A stretch of 64,000 bases of DNA from Caulobacterales bacterium (GTDB lineage Bacteria > Pseudomonadota > Alphaproteobacteria > Caulobacterales > Parvularculaceae): assembly GCA_020638525.1 (NCBI GenBank), contig JACKIL010000005.1, positions 191,693 to 255,692 of the forward strand, in the 5' to 3' direction. The position numbers were made by a program, and so were the translations under genes. Position 1 is the first letter of the stretch; every line of letters starts with the position of its first letter. Below the pieces are notes generated by a model, which saw only the letters and a list, made by a program, of their open reading frames with translations, was not told the DNA's origin and searched no databases. Positions 42,578-51,610 of this stretch are shown here, piece after piece.

Positions 42578-43039
42578 CTAATATCGATAGTCCCGGTCGA
42601 GAACGCGCCGGGCGTCGTAGATGGACGAACCGCGAGGGGGCGGATTGTAACCCATGACGATTTCCAGAACGGCGACGCTGTCGCCATCATAATCGCCATA
42701 GCGCGGGCGGTCGCGATAGGCGCGATCGTCGCCGTAATAGCGCGTTCCCTCATAGCGGTCGAAGAAACGGTCGTCGAAATTGCGGCTGCGCGAAATCACC
42801 TGGAACCATTGATAGCCGCGATCGAGGGTCAGCTCAGCCGCGCGGCGCATCGCGAAATCTTCCGCGTAGGGGCCGGCCTCATCCGCACGATACTGAACGG
42901 AATAGCGGTTCTCAGAAATGCGCGTGTCGTAATAGCCGAAATCATTCGGGCCGCTTGCGCGTTCATAGCGCGGACCGGCGCTCGAAACGCAGCCGGCCGC
43001 GACAAGCGTCGCGAAGGCGACGAGAGCAGATTTATACAT
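42578..43039 (-). CDS. CC0125/CC1285-type lipoprotein
   Basis: Small envelope lipoprotein of a family common in Caulobacter relatives. The signal ends LVAAGCVSS. The family pattern is YYDTRISENRYSVQYR, then AEDFAMRRAAELTLDRGYQWF with a Tyr/Arg/Asp-rich tail, and VAVLEIVMGYNPPP. GGAGGA lies four bases before the ATG at 43039 (153 residues). A paralogue lies at 62674-63216. Function unknown. Confidence 0.82.
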   Translation of the reverse strand: MYKSALVAFATLVAAGCVSSAGPRYERASGPNDFGYYDTRISENRYSVQYRADEAGPYAEDFAMRRAAELTLDRGYQWFQVISRSRNFDDRFFDRYEGTRYYGDDRAYRDRPRYGDYDGDSVAVLEIVMGYNPPPRGSSIYDARRVLDRDYRY

Positions 43040-43103
43040 GGCATCCTCCATGGCTGTGCTGAAGGAACGCGCCGCATAGCCGGTTGGTTCCCGGAATAAG
43101 AAC

Positions 43104-43130
43104 GGGCGGCGCCCCTAAAAAGCGCCGCCC
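43104..43130 (-). terminator. Hairpin after the beta-barrel gene, likely terminator
   Basis: GGGCGGCGC and GCGCCGCCC form a 9-bp stem with a 9-base loop, 20 bases after the stop at 43151 on the minus strand. The downstream sequence GTTCTTATT is only moderately T-rich. Confidence 0.5.
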
Positions 43131-43150
43131 GCTCCTGTCTGGGCGCATCC

Positions 43151-43840
43151 TCAATAATAGAAGGTGAGACCGGCAGTGGTGATGAAGGTGTCGAATTGCG
43201 ACTCGGCGAAGAACTCGTCGTCTTCGAATTCCGTGTCCGACGCGCCGAAATATCGGCCCGTCACATTCGCCTCAAGGTTGGACGAAAGCGCATACCCGAC
43301 GCCGACAAACCCCTGATAGACGAGAACGCCGTCGCCATCGTCGAAGGCATTGTCGATGTCATAGGCGAGCCGCCCATAGCCGACGCCGCCGCCAATCTTG
43401 GCGCGCAGCGGACTGTCCGTGCGGAAATGATAGACGCCGTTGACGAGTCCGCCAAAGAGCGATGCGTCGCCGGCGAAAAACTCCTCTGTATCATTTACGT
43501 TCGGGTCGAGATCGAGCCCGCCGAAGGTGAAGCCCTCGGGGTTGAGAGCTTGATAAAAGCCTTCGAGCTCGACGCCGAAGCCCGAACGATTGAGCGGCGC
43601 AAAGGCATGACCCCAGGCTATCGAACCGAAGAAACCTGGATCGAACTCCACCTCGCCAGCAAAAGGCGCGGCAATCGACGTTCCGTCATCGGTGAAGTCG
43701 CCTTCGAGATCCTGGTTCGGCGGAAAGGAAACGCCCGCGTTGACGGTCCAATAGCTGCGGCCTTCCGACTGCGCGAACGCCGGACTGGCGGCGAGCAGCG
43801 CGACGGCGGCTGCGCAAAGCGTGGTGCGAGTGGCTGTCAT
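43151..43840 (-). CDS. Outer-membrane beta-barrel protein
   Basis: A 229-residue protein with a signal peptide (MTATRTTLCAAAVALLAASP, cleavage after AFAQ) and alternating aromatic/polar strands, including YWTVNAGVSFP, GVGYGRLAYDI and QGFVGVGYALSSNLEANVTGR. The protein ends in LTFYY, the aromatic C-terminal signal for outer-membrane insertion. It resembles the OmpA-N/OmpW-like eight-stranded barrels, but I cannot choose a subfamily. GGAGTA precedes the start. Confidence 0.82.
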   Translation of the reverse strand: MTATRTTLCAAAVALLAASPAFAQSEGRSYWTVNAGVSFPPNQDLEGDFTDDGTSIAAPFAGEVEFDPGFFGSIAWGHAFAPLNRSGFGVELEGFYQALNPEGFTFGGLDLDPNVNDTEEFFAGDASLFGGLVNGVYHFRTDSPLRAKIGGGVGYGRLAYDIDNAFDDGDGVLVYQGFVGVGYALSSNLEANVTGRYFGASDTEFEDDEFFAESQFDTFITTAGLTFYY

Positions 43841-43967
43841 TTTTTACTCCGTACAGGAATTTACGATGCGCGAAAGGCGCCCCCCGCCCCTCGCAGCCCC
43901 GCCAACAAGCAGCCGGGAAGCCGGTTCCGGCATGAACAAAAGGAAATATCTGAAGGCGCGCCCGCCC

Positions 43968-44759
43968 TTAAGCGAACCAGCGCAACGACATGCAGGAAAG
44001 GCCTGCATCGATCAGCGCTATTTCGCGGGTCTGCATCGGAATGACTGTGAAACCGCTACGGTCGAGGAGTTCGAGCGTGCACGGAAAAGAGGCGCTCGCA
44101 AAAACGACGTCGTTAACGCGCAGCGCGTTCGCCGCGCCCTCTTCGCCTTCCGGTGTAAGAAGAATTTCATACCCTTCAAAGACGCCGGACGCCGCGAGCC
44201 GCGCCGTTGAGAGCACCGTTTCTTCCGCAAGAAGCGAGCAATCTGACTTGAAGTGAAGAATGCCCTTTGGCGTTTCGACAATTTCGCCTTTCCGGCCGAG
44301 CTCGGAAAGAAGCCGAATGAGAGCTTCGGCCCCGGCGCGGCTCGTGCGCGCTGACAGGCCGATCATCACCTTGTCCACCGCCGTCAGAACATCGCCGCCC
44401 TCGACCGTCCCTTCTGATAGTTCAAGAACTGAGTCGAATGCGGCGCGCAGCGCCGGAGCGATCGCCGCCGCCTCGCCCGCGCGCGTCGGCGCGCCGGGCT
44501 TCAACACGATCGCGCCCTCGGAAAAGACAAGCGCCGGATCTTCAACGAAAATAGAATCCGGGAAGCCTTCAAGCGCCGGGAGCACGGTCACATCAACGCC
44601 TGCATCGCGCAGCGCAGCGATATAGGCTGCATGCTCGCGGCGAACGCCTTCGAAACTTGGCCCTTCGCCGCCGTGAGCGCGAAGCCCCTCCGTTACGGAT
44701 TTCGCCGGCTGGCGAACGATCGCGCGAGTGAAACGAAAGGGCGGCGGGCTTGATGTCAT
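43968..44759 (-). CDS. Dimethylargininase-like amidinohydrolase
   Basis: Member of the guanidino-modifying superfamily, probably acting on methylated arginine or a related compound. Substrate-loop FPDSIFVEDPAL, EGGDVL, catalytic H169 in ILHFKSDCS and nucleophile C256 near the C-terminus in DAGLSCMSLRW are all present. The 263-residue length fits DDAH rather than the longer arginine deiminase. It starts 24 bases after lysS on the same strand. Confidence 0.88.
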   Translation of the reverse strand: MTSSPPPFRFTRAIVRQPAKSVTEGLRAHGGEGPSFEGVRREHAAYIAALRDAGVDVTVLPALEGFPDSIFVEDPALVFSEGAIVLKPGAPTRAGEAAAIAPALRAAFDSVLELSEGTVEGGDVLTAVDKVMIGLSARTSRAGAEALIRLLSELGRKGEIVETPKGILHFKSDCSLLAEETVLSTARLAASGVFEGYEILLTPEGEEGAANALRVNDVVFASASFPCTLELLDRSGFTVIPMQTREIALIDAGLSCMSLRWFA

Positions 44760-44783
44760 CTTACGCTCCGCCTCCCTATCCGC

Positions 44784-46364
44784 TCATCCTCGCGCGAGCG
44801 CGTCATCGATGAGTTTCGCCGTCGCAAGCGCGCCATAGATGCGTGCGAACGGCCCCATACGCGGACCCTCGGACTGACCGAACACGACCTCGTAGAGGCC
44901 GGTGAACCACTCGCGAATGTTCTCAAAGCCTTGCGCCTTGCCGGCGTCGAAAACCGCCGTTTGGTAAGCGTCTTCCTTTGCGCCGTCGCCGACTTCCTTG
45001 AGGCGCGCCGAAAGCATGACGAGCCCCGCGCGCTCCTGATCCGTCGGCGCACGAAATTTTTTCTTCGGCTTGATGAAGTCCTCAAAGTAGCGGACCGCGT
45101 AGCCGACCATCGCGTCTTCCGCCGCAATCGACTCCGGGCTCGCATCGGGCCGGTATTTGCGGATGAAGCCCTTGATGACTTCGGGCTTGGCGTCGCCGAC
45201 GGCGCTCACAAGCGTCAAGAGCAGCGCGAAGGAGACTGGCGGCGTCGCCGCTGGCGGCGCGCCCTCGTGGATGTGCCAGACCGGATTGTCGAGCGCCTTC
45301 GCGCCTTCCTGGTCGCGGTACTTTTCGAGATGCGTCCAGTACTCGTCGACAGTCTTCGGGATGATATCGAAATAGAGCTTTTTCGCCGCTTTCGGGTTCT
45401 GGAACATGTAGAGCGACAGGCTTTCCGGCGAGGCGTAGGTGAGCCATTCGTCGATCGTGATGCCATTGCCTTTGGTCTTCGAGATTTTCTTGCCTTCCTC
45501 GTCGAGGAAGAGCTGGTAATTAAATCCCGAAGGCGGCTCGCCGCCGAGCGCCTTGACGATGCGCGAGGAGAGCTTGACCGACTCCGTCAGGTCTTCGCCC
45601 GCCATCTCATAGTCTATGCCGAGCGCGAACCAGCGCCCCGCCCAATCGGCCTTCCACTGCAGCTTCACTTTTCCGCCGCACACGGAGCTCCTGATGCGCG
45701 TTCCGTCTTCATCCTCGAAGACGACCTCGCCCTTCTTCGCGTCGATTTCGAGCATCGGCACATAGAGCACGCGGCCCGTCGACGGCGAGATGGGGAGGAT
45801 CGGCGAATAAGTCTCGCGGCGCTCGTCGCCAAGCGTCGGCAGGATGATCTCCATCACCGCGTCATAGCGCTCGAGCACGCGGATGAGCGTCTCGTCGAAC
45901 TGGCCCGATTTGTAGCATTCGGTCGATGACGCAAACTCATACTCAAAGCCGAACTGGTCGAGAAACGCGCGCAGCCGCGCATTGTTGTGGTGCGCGAAGC
46001 TCTCATGGCTGCCCCAGGGGTCAGGCACCACCGTCAGCGGCATCTGGAGATACTTCCCCAGCAATTCCTGATTGGGCAGGTGCGGCGGCACTTTGCGCAT
46101 GCCGTCCATATCGTCCGAGAAAGAGATGAGGCGCGTCGGCCGGCCTGTCATGAGTTCAAAAGCGCGGCGCACCATGGTCGTGCGCGCGACTTCGCCGAAA
46201 GTGCCGATATGCGGCGGGCCCGAGGGGCCGTAGCCCGTCTCGAAGATGACCGGACCATCCTTCTTCACCCGTTCCAGCCGTTTTATGAGCGCGCGCGCCT
46301 CCTGAAAGGGCCAGGCTTTGGCGGCGTCGATATCGGCTTTTTCGAAGGTGCGGACGGCGGTCAT
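44784..46364 (-). CDS. lysS: Lysyl-tRNA synthetase, class I
   Basis: Charges tRNA-Lys with the class I fold found in archaea, spirochaetes and many alphaproteobacteria, unrelated to the usual class II enzyme. The HIGH-type motif is PPHIGTFGE (residues 50-58), and the KMSKS-type motif is KKISKTKG. FSDDMDGMRKVP is another family block. It has 526 residues. Upstream of the dimethylargininase-like gene, with which it forms a likely operon. Confidence 0.95.
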   Translation of the reverse strand: MTAVRTFEKADIDAAKAWPFQEARALIKRLERVKKDGPVIFETGYGPSGPPHIGTFGEVARTTMVRRAFELMTGRPTRLISFSDDMDGMRKVPPHLPNQELLGKYLQMPLTVVPDPWGSHESFAHHNNARLRAFLDQFGFEYEFASSTECYKSGQFDETLIRVLERYDAVMEIILPTLGDERRETYSPILPISPSTGRVLYVPMLEIDAKKGEVVFEDEDGTRIRSSVCGGKVKLQWKADWAGRWFALGIDYEMAGEDLTESVKLSSRIVKALGGEPPSGFNYQLFLDEEGKKISKTKGNGITIDEWLTYASPESLSLYMFQNPKAAKKLYFDIIPKTVDEYWTHLEKYRDQEGAKALDNPVWHIHEGAPPAATPPVSFALLLTLVSAVGDAKPEVIKGFIRKYRPDASPESIAAEDAMVGYAVRYFEDFIKPKKKFRAPTDQERAGLVMLSARLKEVGDGAKEDAYQTAVFDAGKAQGFENIREWFTGLYEVVFGQSEGPRMGPFARIYGALATAKLIDDALARG

Positions 46365-46484
46365 GAAAACACGGTCTTTGTTAGGGATAATTCGTCTGCT
46401 GTAGGCATGCGCCCCTTTCCCGTCAACGCTTGCCCCCGCGAGGGCCCGCCTTTAGGGTGCGCCGAAATTGACGAGGAGAAGTCC

Positions 46485-46922
46485 ATGCCCGCCGAGCGCG
46501 TCGCCGATCTTACGCCGCAAGAAGCGATCATCTACCTGATGGTGATGACGTCGGCCTCCGACGGGCGCATCTCCGAGCGCGAGTTGCGCACGATCGGCCG
46601 CGTCGTACGCTCCTTCCCGCTGTTCTCGGAAGGTGATGAGGAAGCCCTTGTCGAGACGGCGGAAGCCTGCGGCGCGCTGATGGCGTCGGACGCCGGGCTC
46701 CACAAGGTGCTGGAAGCCGCCGCGATGGCCCTGCCGTCCCATCTCGCCGAAACGGCCTACGCCGCCGCTGTCGATGTGGTGACGGCGGATGAAGGCCTCG
46801 AAATGACGGAAATCCGCATTCTCGAACTCATCCGCGACACCTTGAAAGTCTCGGACGAGGGCGCACAGGCGATCGAACACGCCGCCCGCGCCCGCCACAT
46901 GACGCTCGACAGCGTGGTCTAG
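46485..46922 (+). CDS. TerB-like (tellurite-resistance fold) protein
   Basis: A 145-residue acidic helical protein of the TerB/DjlA-N-like fold. Typical features: PQEAIIYLMVMTSASDGRIS, ERELRTIGRVV, then the second repeat-like part VDVVTADEGLEMTEIRILEL. Such proteins are probably metal-binding; their role is unclear. GAGGAGAA precedes the ATG at 46485. The reading frame is open far upstream only as the complement of lysS. Confidence 0.82.
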   Translation: MPAERVADLTPQEAIIYLMVMTSASDGRISERELRTIGRVVRSFPLFSEGDEEALVETAEACGALMASDAGLHKVLEAAAMALPSHLAETAYAAAVDVVTADEGLEMTEIRILELIRDTLKVSDEGAQAIEHAARARHMTLDSVV

Positions 46923-46925
46923 ACC

Positions 46926-47936
46926 TTAGCTGTCCTTCGTCTTCGGCGCGCGGAACGCATAATAGAGGCGCAGCCAGCGCGGCCGCCGGAAGAAGACAAG
47001 CCGCAAAATGTCGCCGAAAGTCTGCGGGTAATATTCCCGCCGGCTGACGAAAGCGCGCTGATTGTCGATCACCAGAACATCCCCGCGCTCGATAATAATC
47101 CGCACCGCATTCTTCCGGCAGCGGATGAGCGCGGCGCGGAGCTGGCGAACGGCGTTGTGCGCTTCGACCTTGCCGCCGTCCGGCACACGCACCCGTTCGG
47201 GATCAAAACACATATACCAGTCCGGCTCTCCGTCGGGGCCGGTCACCTCTTTCAGGATTTCGCCCGTCACTGCTTCGGCGCGCTCCGTCACATCCCATGT
47301 CGGCGCCTGCTTGCGGAACTGGGCCTGCTTGAGCTCATGGAGCACACCGGCGCGCTTGGTTTCATCGTCCGGATGAATGTTCGCCACCACTTCGCGCACC
47401 GGAATGAGATAGACCGGTATGCGGCGCCGGTTTTTTACGCCAATATAGATCTTGTAGCGACAGCTTTCATGACCGGGGCCTTGCGTCGCATTTTCGACGG
47501 GGAGCTGAAATTCGACCGTGCTCTGATGAAATCGGAGCGCCATATCGCTGCCGTCGCGATCGCCAACTTGCGGCTCGTCCGGCGCCGTGCGCAAATCGCG
47601 CCCCACCGGCTGATCGGGCTGCTCGTACCGCCGGCGCACATGCGCGCCGAGGAGGTAGGCGACACCCGCGACCATCATCTCCGTATGGAGAAAACGCTTG
47701 CCGAGAGCTTCGTTAAAAGTCTTGCGACCCGGCTCGCGGAACGCAGCCTCTGATGGATAAGGAAAAAAGAACCCGATCGTCGGCAAATTCTTGATGTGAA
47801 GATAAGTGTTCGCCCCGCCGCGCAGCTCTTTGATCTTGTCGATCTGTTCTTGCGGCAGGAATTTGCGCAGATATTTCGCGCCGAACTCGCCGATGAGGCG
47901 GTACTCGTTGACGATTGTGAAATCGCCGTTGAGCAC
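46926..47936 (-). CDS. TauD/clavaminate-synthase-like protein, probably lacking iron ligands
   Basis: Fe(II)/2-oxoglutarate oxygenase fold, recognisable from the C-terminal ERGDVLVIDNQRAFVSRREY and the middle GSDMALRFHQSTVEFQ. In active relatives the first motif is H-T-E and the second contains H in a V-H-G-R setting; here they read H137-Q-S and V-S298-R, so the metal site seems lost. The 336-residue frame begins with a GTG at 47936 without a ribosome binding site, and coding-like sequence continues upstream without a start. The 5' end is discussed in the findings. Confidence 0.6.
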   Translation of the reverse strand: MLNGDFTIVNEYRLIGEFGAKYLRKFLPQEQIDKIKELRGGANTYLHIKNLPTIGFFFPYPSEAAFREPGRKTFNEALGKRFLHTEMMVAGVAYLLGAHVRRRYEQPDQPVGRDLRTAPDEPQVGDRDGSDMALRFHQSTVEFQLPVENATQGPGHESCRYKIYIGVKNRRRIPVYLIPVREVVANIHPDDETKRAGVLHELKQAQFRKQAPTWDVTERAEAVTGEILKEVTGPDGEPDWYMCFDPERVRVPDGGKVEAHNAVRQLRAALIRCRKNAVRIIIERGDVLVIDNQRAFVSRREYYPQTFGDILRLVFFRRPRWLRLYYAFRAPKTKDS

Positions 47937-48065
47937 GTGGAATAACCAGGTTTGAAAGCGCAGACGGCTCCTGAAGAACAGCGGCGCTTCAAGTATGTTT
48001 TCCGACTTGGCTTTGCGTCGCGAAATCTCGCTTCGCGGTTTTTCTGCATTCGCGCTCCGTCGAAT

Positions 48066-48116
48066 AAAAAATCTCCCTTTTCTTCCTTCGACTGGGAAAG
48101 GGTAAGCGGAGATTTT
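48066..48116 (-). terminator. Likely terminator of the SLC13 transporter gene
   Basis: On the minus strand AAAATCTCC and GGAGATTTT (48068-48116) pair, extended by CCCTTTcC/GaAAAGGG inside, with T-run TTTTTTATT after the second arm. It lies about 140 bases after the transporter stop and before the TauD-like gene. Confidence 0.6.
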
Positions 48117-48254
48117 GAGGATCGCAATCTGCGAGAAGGCGGAAGAAAGCCAATCGAATCAAGGCGTCGCGAAAATTTCACAGAAGGCGCGCAGCCACAA
48201 TTCTGACGCATTTGCTCCGGGCAATGAATTTCTTCTTTTCTGTCGGCTGAATCC

Positions 48255-49619
48255 CTATCGCAGCGTCAGCCACGAGGCGAGCGTCACGACGATTGCGATG
48301 ATGAAATTCAGCGCAAAGCCCTCGCGCGCCATGCGCGCCATCGTCATGCGGCCGGTCGCATAGACGATCGCATTCGGCGCGGTCGCGACGGGCAGCATGA
48401 ACGCGCAGGAACATGAAATGACCGCCGGGATCATCAGAAGTTCAGGCGCGATATGCGCGCCGGCGGCGACAGCGGCGAGGAGCGGCATCAACAGATTTGC
48501 GGTCGCTGTATTCGACGTGATCTCGGTGAGGAATGTCACGACAAGGCAGATGCCGAAAATCATCAGCAGCGGCGGCGCTGTGGCAAGCCCGCCAAGCTGA
48601 TCGCCAATCAGTACATCGAGCCCGCTTGCACGAAAACCGCTTGCAATGCAGATGCCGCCCGCAAAAAGCAGCAGCATGCCCCAGGGAATGTCGCCGGCGC
48701 TTTTCCAGTCGAGAAGCGCGCCGCCTTTGCCGTCGGGCACGAGAAACATCGCGACGGCCGCAAGAAGCGCGACAGTTGAATCGCCAGCGCCTTCAATGCC
48801 GAACGCTCCGGACCATCCGCCGAATGGCTCAGAGCGCGTGATCCAGGCCGCGATAGCGACAGCGAAGACAATGAGCGTGCGCACTTCATCTCGCCGCCAC
48901 GGCCCCATATGCGGCAAGGTCGGTGCTTTCACGCCGCCCATCGCACGCGTCAGCCAGAAGCCGATCAGCGGCACGCCGATGATGACGGCGGGAAGGCCTG
49001 TCTTCATCCAGCGCGCGAACGAATATTCCTCGCCCGTCGCTTTCAAATAAGCGTCTGCGAAGATGAGGTTGGGCGGCGTTCCGACGAGCGTCGCCGTGCC
49101 GCCGAGCGAGGACGCATAGGCGATGCCGAGCAGCAAAGGCGCAGCAAGGCGCGGATTGTCCGAGCGCGCGATGATCGCAAGCGCCATCGTCGCCAGCATC
49201 AATGTCGTCGCCGAGTTCGAAATCCACATCGACAAGATGGCGGCCGCAAGCATGAAACCGAAAACAAGCCTGCGCCCCGAAACACCGACAAGCTGGATCA
49301 TGTAAAGCGCGAGACGTTCGTGCACGCCGGATTTCTCGAGCGCCTTCGACAGCATGAATGACGCCATCAAAAGCACGATCACGTAACTGCCAAGCGCTTG
49401 CGCGGCTTGCGCCTGCGTCAGCACGCCCGCCATCGGGAAAAGCGCGAAGGGAACGAGCGACGTCGCGGGAATTGGCAGCGCTTCCGTCACCCACCAGGCG
49501 GCCGTCAGCACGGTGATCGCGATCGTCCATGCGATCACCTCGGGCTGACCGGCGATGAGCGTCAACGCTCCTGCGGCGGCGGCGGCGAGCGCGCCACCAA
49601 GAATGCGATACGGTTTCAT
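48255..49619 (-). CDS. DASS-family (SLC13) anion/dicarboxylate transporter
   Basis: Sodium-coupled carrier for dicarboxylates or sulfate. The 454 residues have about 12 hydrophobic segments. Both SNT-type loops are visible: FGFMLAAAILSMWISNSATT in the first half and VTFLTEITSNTATANLLMPL in the second, the substrate/sodium signature of the family. ITVLTAAWWVTEALPIPATS near the N-terminus is also typical. Monocistronic, with its own terminator. Confidence 0.92.
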   Translation of the reverse strand: MKPYRILGGALAAAAAGALTLIAGQPEVIAWTIAITVLTAAWWVTEALPIPATSLVPFALFPMAGVLTQAQAAQALGSYVIVLLMASFMLSKALEKSGVHERLALYMIQLVGVSGRRLVFGFMLAAAILSMWISNSATTLMLATMALAIIARSDNPRLAAPLLLGIAYASSLGGTATLVGTPPNLIFADAYLKATGEEYSFARWMKTGLPAVIIGVPLIGFWLTRAMGGVKAPTLPHMGPWRRDEVRTLIVFAVAIAAWITRSEPFGGWSGAFGIEGAGDSTVALLAAVAMFLVPDGKGGALLDWKSAGDIPWGMLLLFAGGICIASGFRASGLDVLIGDQLGGLATAPPLLMIFGICLVVTFLTEITSNTATANLLMPLLAAVAAGAHIAPELLMIPAVISCSCAFMLPVATAPNAIVYATGRMTMARMAREGFALNFIIAIVVTLASWLTLR

Positions 49620-49672
49620 CGCGCGTCAGTTAGCGGTGATTGAATGACCGAGTCTAGCGTTACCGCCAGCGC

Positions 49673-51001
49673 TCAGCTTTTGAGTTCGCCCCAGAGATCA
49701 TACGGGTCGGCGTCCACGACCTTCACACGCACAAGATCGCCAGGCGAAAGATCGCTCGCGCGCTCGATGACGACATTGCCGTCGATCTCCGGCGCGTCAG
49801 CATAGGAGCGCGCAATGGCGCCGTCTTCGTCAACCGCATCCACCAGAACATCGAGTTCGCGCCCGACCCAGCTTTCGAGGATCTCACCGGAAATTTCCTG
49901 CTGCGCCGCCATGAAGCGTTCATAGCGTTCCTCTTTGACTTCTTCGGGCACGGCGCCCGGAAGTTCATTGGCGCGCGCGCCTTCGACGGGCTCGAATTTG
50001 AAGCATCCGACGCGCAGAAGGCGCGCTTCCTTGAGCCATTCCAGCAGGAACTCGAAATCCTCTTCGGTCTCGCCTGGAAAACCGACGATGAAGGTCGAGC
50101 GGACCACCAGATCCGGGCAGATCTCGCGCCAGCGGCGGATACGCTCAAGCGTCTTCTCCTGCGCGCCCGGGCGGCGCATCGCCTTCAGAACCGTCGGGCT
50201 CGCATGCTGAAACGGTATGTCGAGATAGGGAAGAACGCGACCCTCCGCCATCAGCGGAATGACTTCGTCGACATGCGGGTAGGGATAAACGTAGTGAAGC
50301 CGCGTCCACGCACCGAGCTCGCCAAGACCTTTGCAGAGATCGAGGAAGCGCGTCTGGTATTCGCTCCCGCGCCATTGATAAGGCGCATATTTCAAATCTA
50401 CGCCGTAGGCAGACGTATCCTGCGAGATGACGAGCAGCTCTTTCACGCCTGCGTCGACGAGCTTTTCCGCCTCCTTCAACACGGCGTCGATGCGCCGGCT
50501 CTGCAGTTTCCCTCGCATGGACGGAATGATGCAGAAGCTGCAGCTATTGTTGCAGCCCTCTGAAATTTTCAGATAGGCGTAATGACGCGGCGTCAGGCGC
50601 ACGCCCTGCGGCGGTACAAGATCGAACAACGGATCATGCGCTGGGGGAGCTGCGACATGCACCGCCTCCATCACCGCTTCATATTGATGGGGGCCAGTGA
50701 CAGCGAGCACTTTCGGGTGCGCCGCACGCACGACGCTTTCTTCGGCACCGAGGCAGCCGGTCACGATCACACGCCCATTCTCGGCAACCGCCTCACCGAT
50801 CGCCTCAAGGGACTCGGCGCGGGCGGAGTCAAGAAAGCCGCATGTATTGACGAGAATGACATCGGCGCCAGCGTAGTCCGGCGCGATCTCATAGCCTTCC
50901 GCGCGCAGGCGCGTGATGATGCGCTCGGAATCAACAAGCGCTTTCGGGCAGCCGAGGCTGACGATACCGACTTTTGAGGGGGATGGCGCGGCGCGGGTCA
51001 T
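49673..51001 (-). CDS. rimO: Ribosomal protein S12 methylthiotransferase
   Basis: Radical-SAM enzyme that adds a methylthio group to an Asp of ribosomal protein S12. The N-terminal cluster ligands are C18 (SLGCPKA), C54 (NTCGF) and C83 (TGCLGA); the radical-SAM ligands are C150, C154, C157 (CNNSCSFC). A TRAM domain closes the protein. The 442-residue length and the LGCPKALVDSE motif favour RimO over MiaB. Confidence 0.95.
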   Translation of the reverse strand: MTRAAPSPSKVGIVSLGCPKALVDSERIITRLRAEGYEIAPDYAGADVILVNTCGFLDSARAESLEAIGEAVAENGRVIVTGCLGAEESVVRAAHPKVLAVTGPHQYEAVMEAVHVAAPPAHDPLFDLVPPQGVRLTPRHYAYLKISEGCNNSCSFCIIPSMRGKLQSRRIDAVLKEAEKLVDAGVKELLVISQDTSAYGVDLKYAPYQWRGSEYQTRFLDLCKGLGELGAWTRLHYVYPYPHVDEVIPLMAEGRVLPYLDIPFQHASPTVLKAMRRPGAQEKTLERIRRWREICPDLVVRSTFIVGFPGETEEDFEFLLEWLKEARLLRVGCFKFEPVEGARANELPGAVPEEVKEERYERFMAAQQEISGEILESWVGRELDVLVDAVDEDGAIARSYADAPEIDGNVVIERASDLSPGDLVRVKVVDADPYDLWGELKS

Positions 51002-51049
51002 GGGGCGAGGCTCATAGCGCGCCGAAAGGCTTTACGGAAGGGGCGCGCC

Positions 51050-51496
51050 CTAGCGCCGCCCACCCCCGGCGATCCACGCGAAGACGAGCCCGCCAATGCC
51101 CCCGGCGACGCACTGGAGACCGAAACCGAGCGCGTCGCGCGCCCCGCCAATCGCCCCGGCACCGCCCGCGGCGGCCGTATTCTCGATGAGGAGGATGGTC
51201 GCTGCGACCCCTGCAGCGCCGGCCAGCGGGTACGCGATGGGCGCAAGGGGCTTCAAGATCCGCTTCAAGATCGCCGCGACGACAAACGCGACGAGCAGCG
51301 CGACCGCGATGACAGCACCATAAATGGTGAGCCCCGTGAAATTGGCGAGATAGGTCTCGGCCTGCTGGGCGGGCGTATAGACCGCGCCAATGGCGGCCTG
51401 CTTGGCCAGAATCTGCTGCGTGTAGAATACGGTCGCGGCTGCGTAAGTGACAACGACGCTCACCACGTAGGCGGCGAGAACCTTGATAATTCTCAT
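51050..51496 (-). CDS. Small membrane protein of unknown function
   Basis: A 148-residue protein with about four hydrophobic segments (5-26, 54-76, 86-106, 125-143) and a Gly/Ala-rich C-terminal part. The loop after the first segment contains TQQILAKQAAIGAVYTPAQQ. No family recognised. GGAGGGG lies eight bases before the ATG. It is upstream of rimO by 48 bases on the same strand and may be cotranscribed. Confidence 0.72.
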   Translation of the reverse strand: MRIIKVLAAYVVSVVVTYAAATVFYTQQILAKQAAIGAVYTPAQQAETYLANFTGLTIYGAVIAVALLVAFVVAAILKRILKPLAPIAYPLAGAAGVAATILLIENTAAAGGAGAIGGARDALGFGLQCVAGGIGGLVFAWIAGGGRR

Positions 51497-51610
51497 GAAA
51501 GCGCCCCTCCTCTATTTTCTGTCAGAAAACCACCTTATTCATAACCTCACAAGGCCGGCTATCGCGCCGGCGCCGCTCAATGTTGTTCGACCCGCTGAAC
51601 GGAGGCGCCC

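Noticed and set aside
41659..42657. A 332-codon charged frame on the plus strand
   Set aside because: Opposite the DUF6629 membrane gene, whose N-terminus and helices are recognisable.
47952..48206. An 84-codon plus-strand frame between the TauD-like and SLC13 genes
   Set aside because: It overlaps the likely terminator and the coding-like 5' extension of the TauD-like gene; composition is not protein-like.
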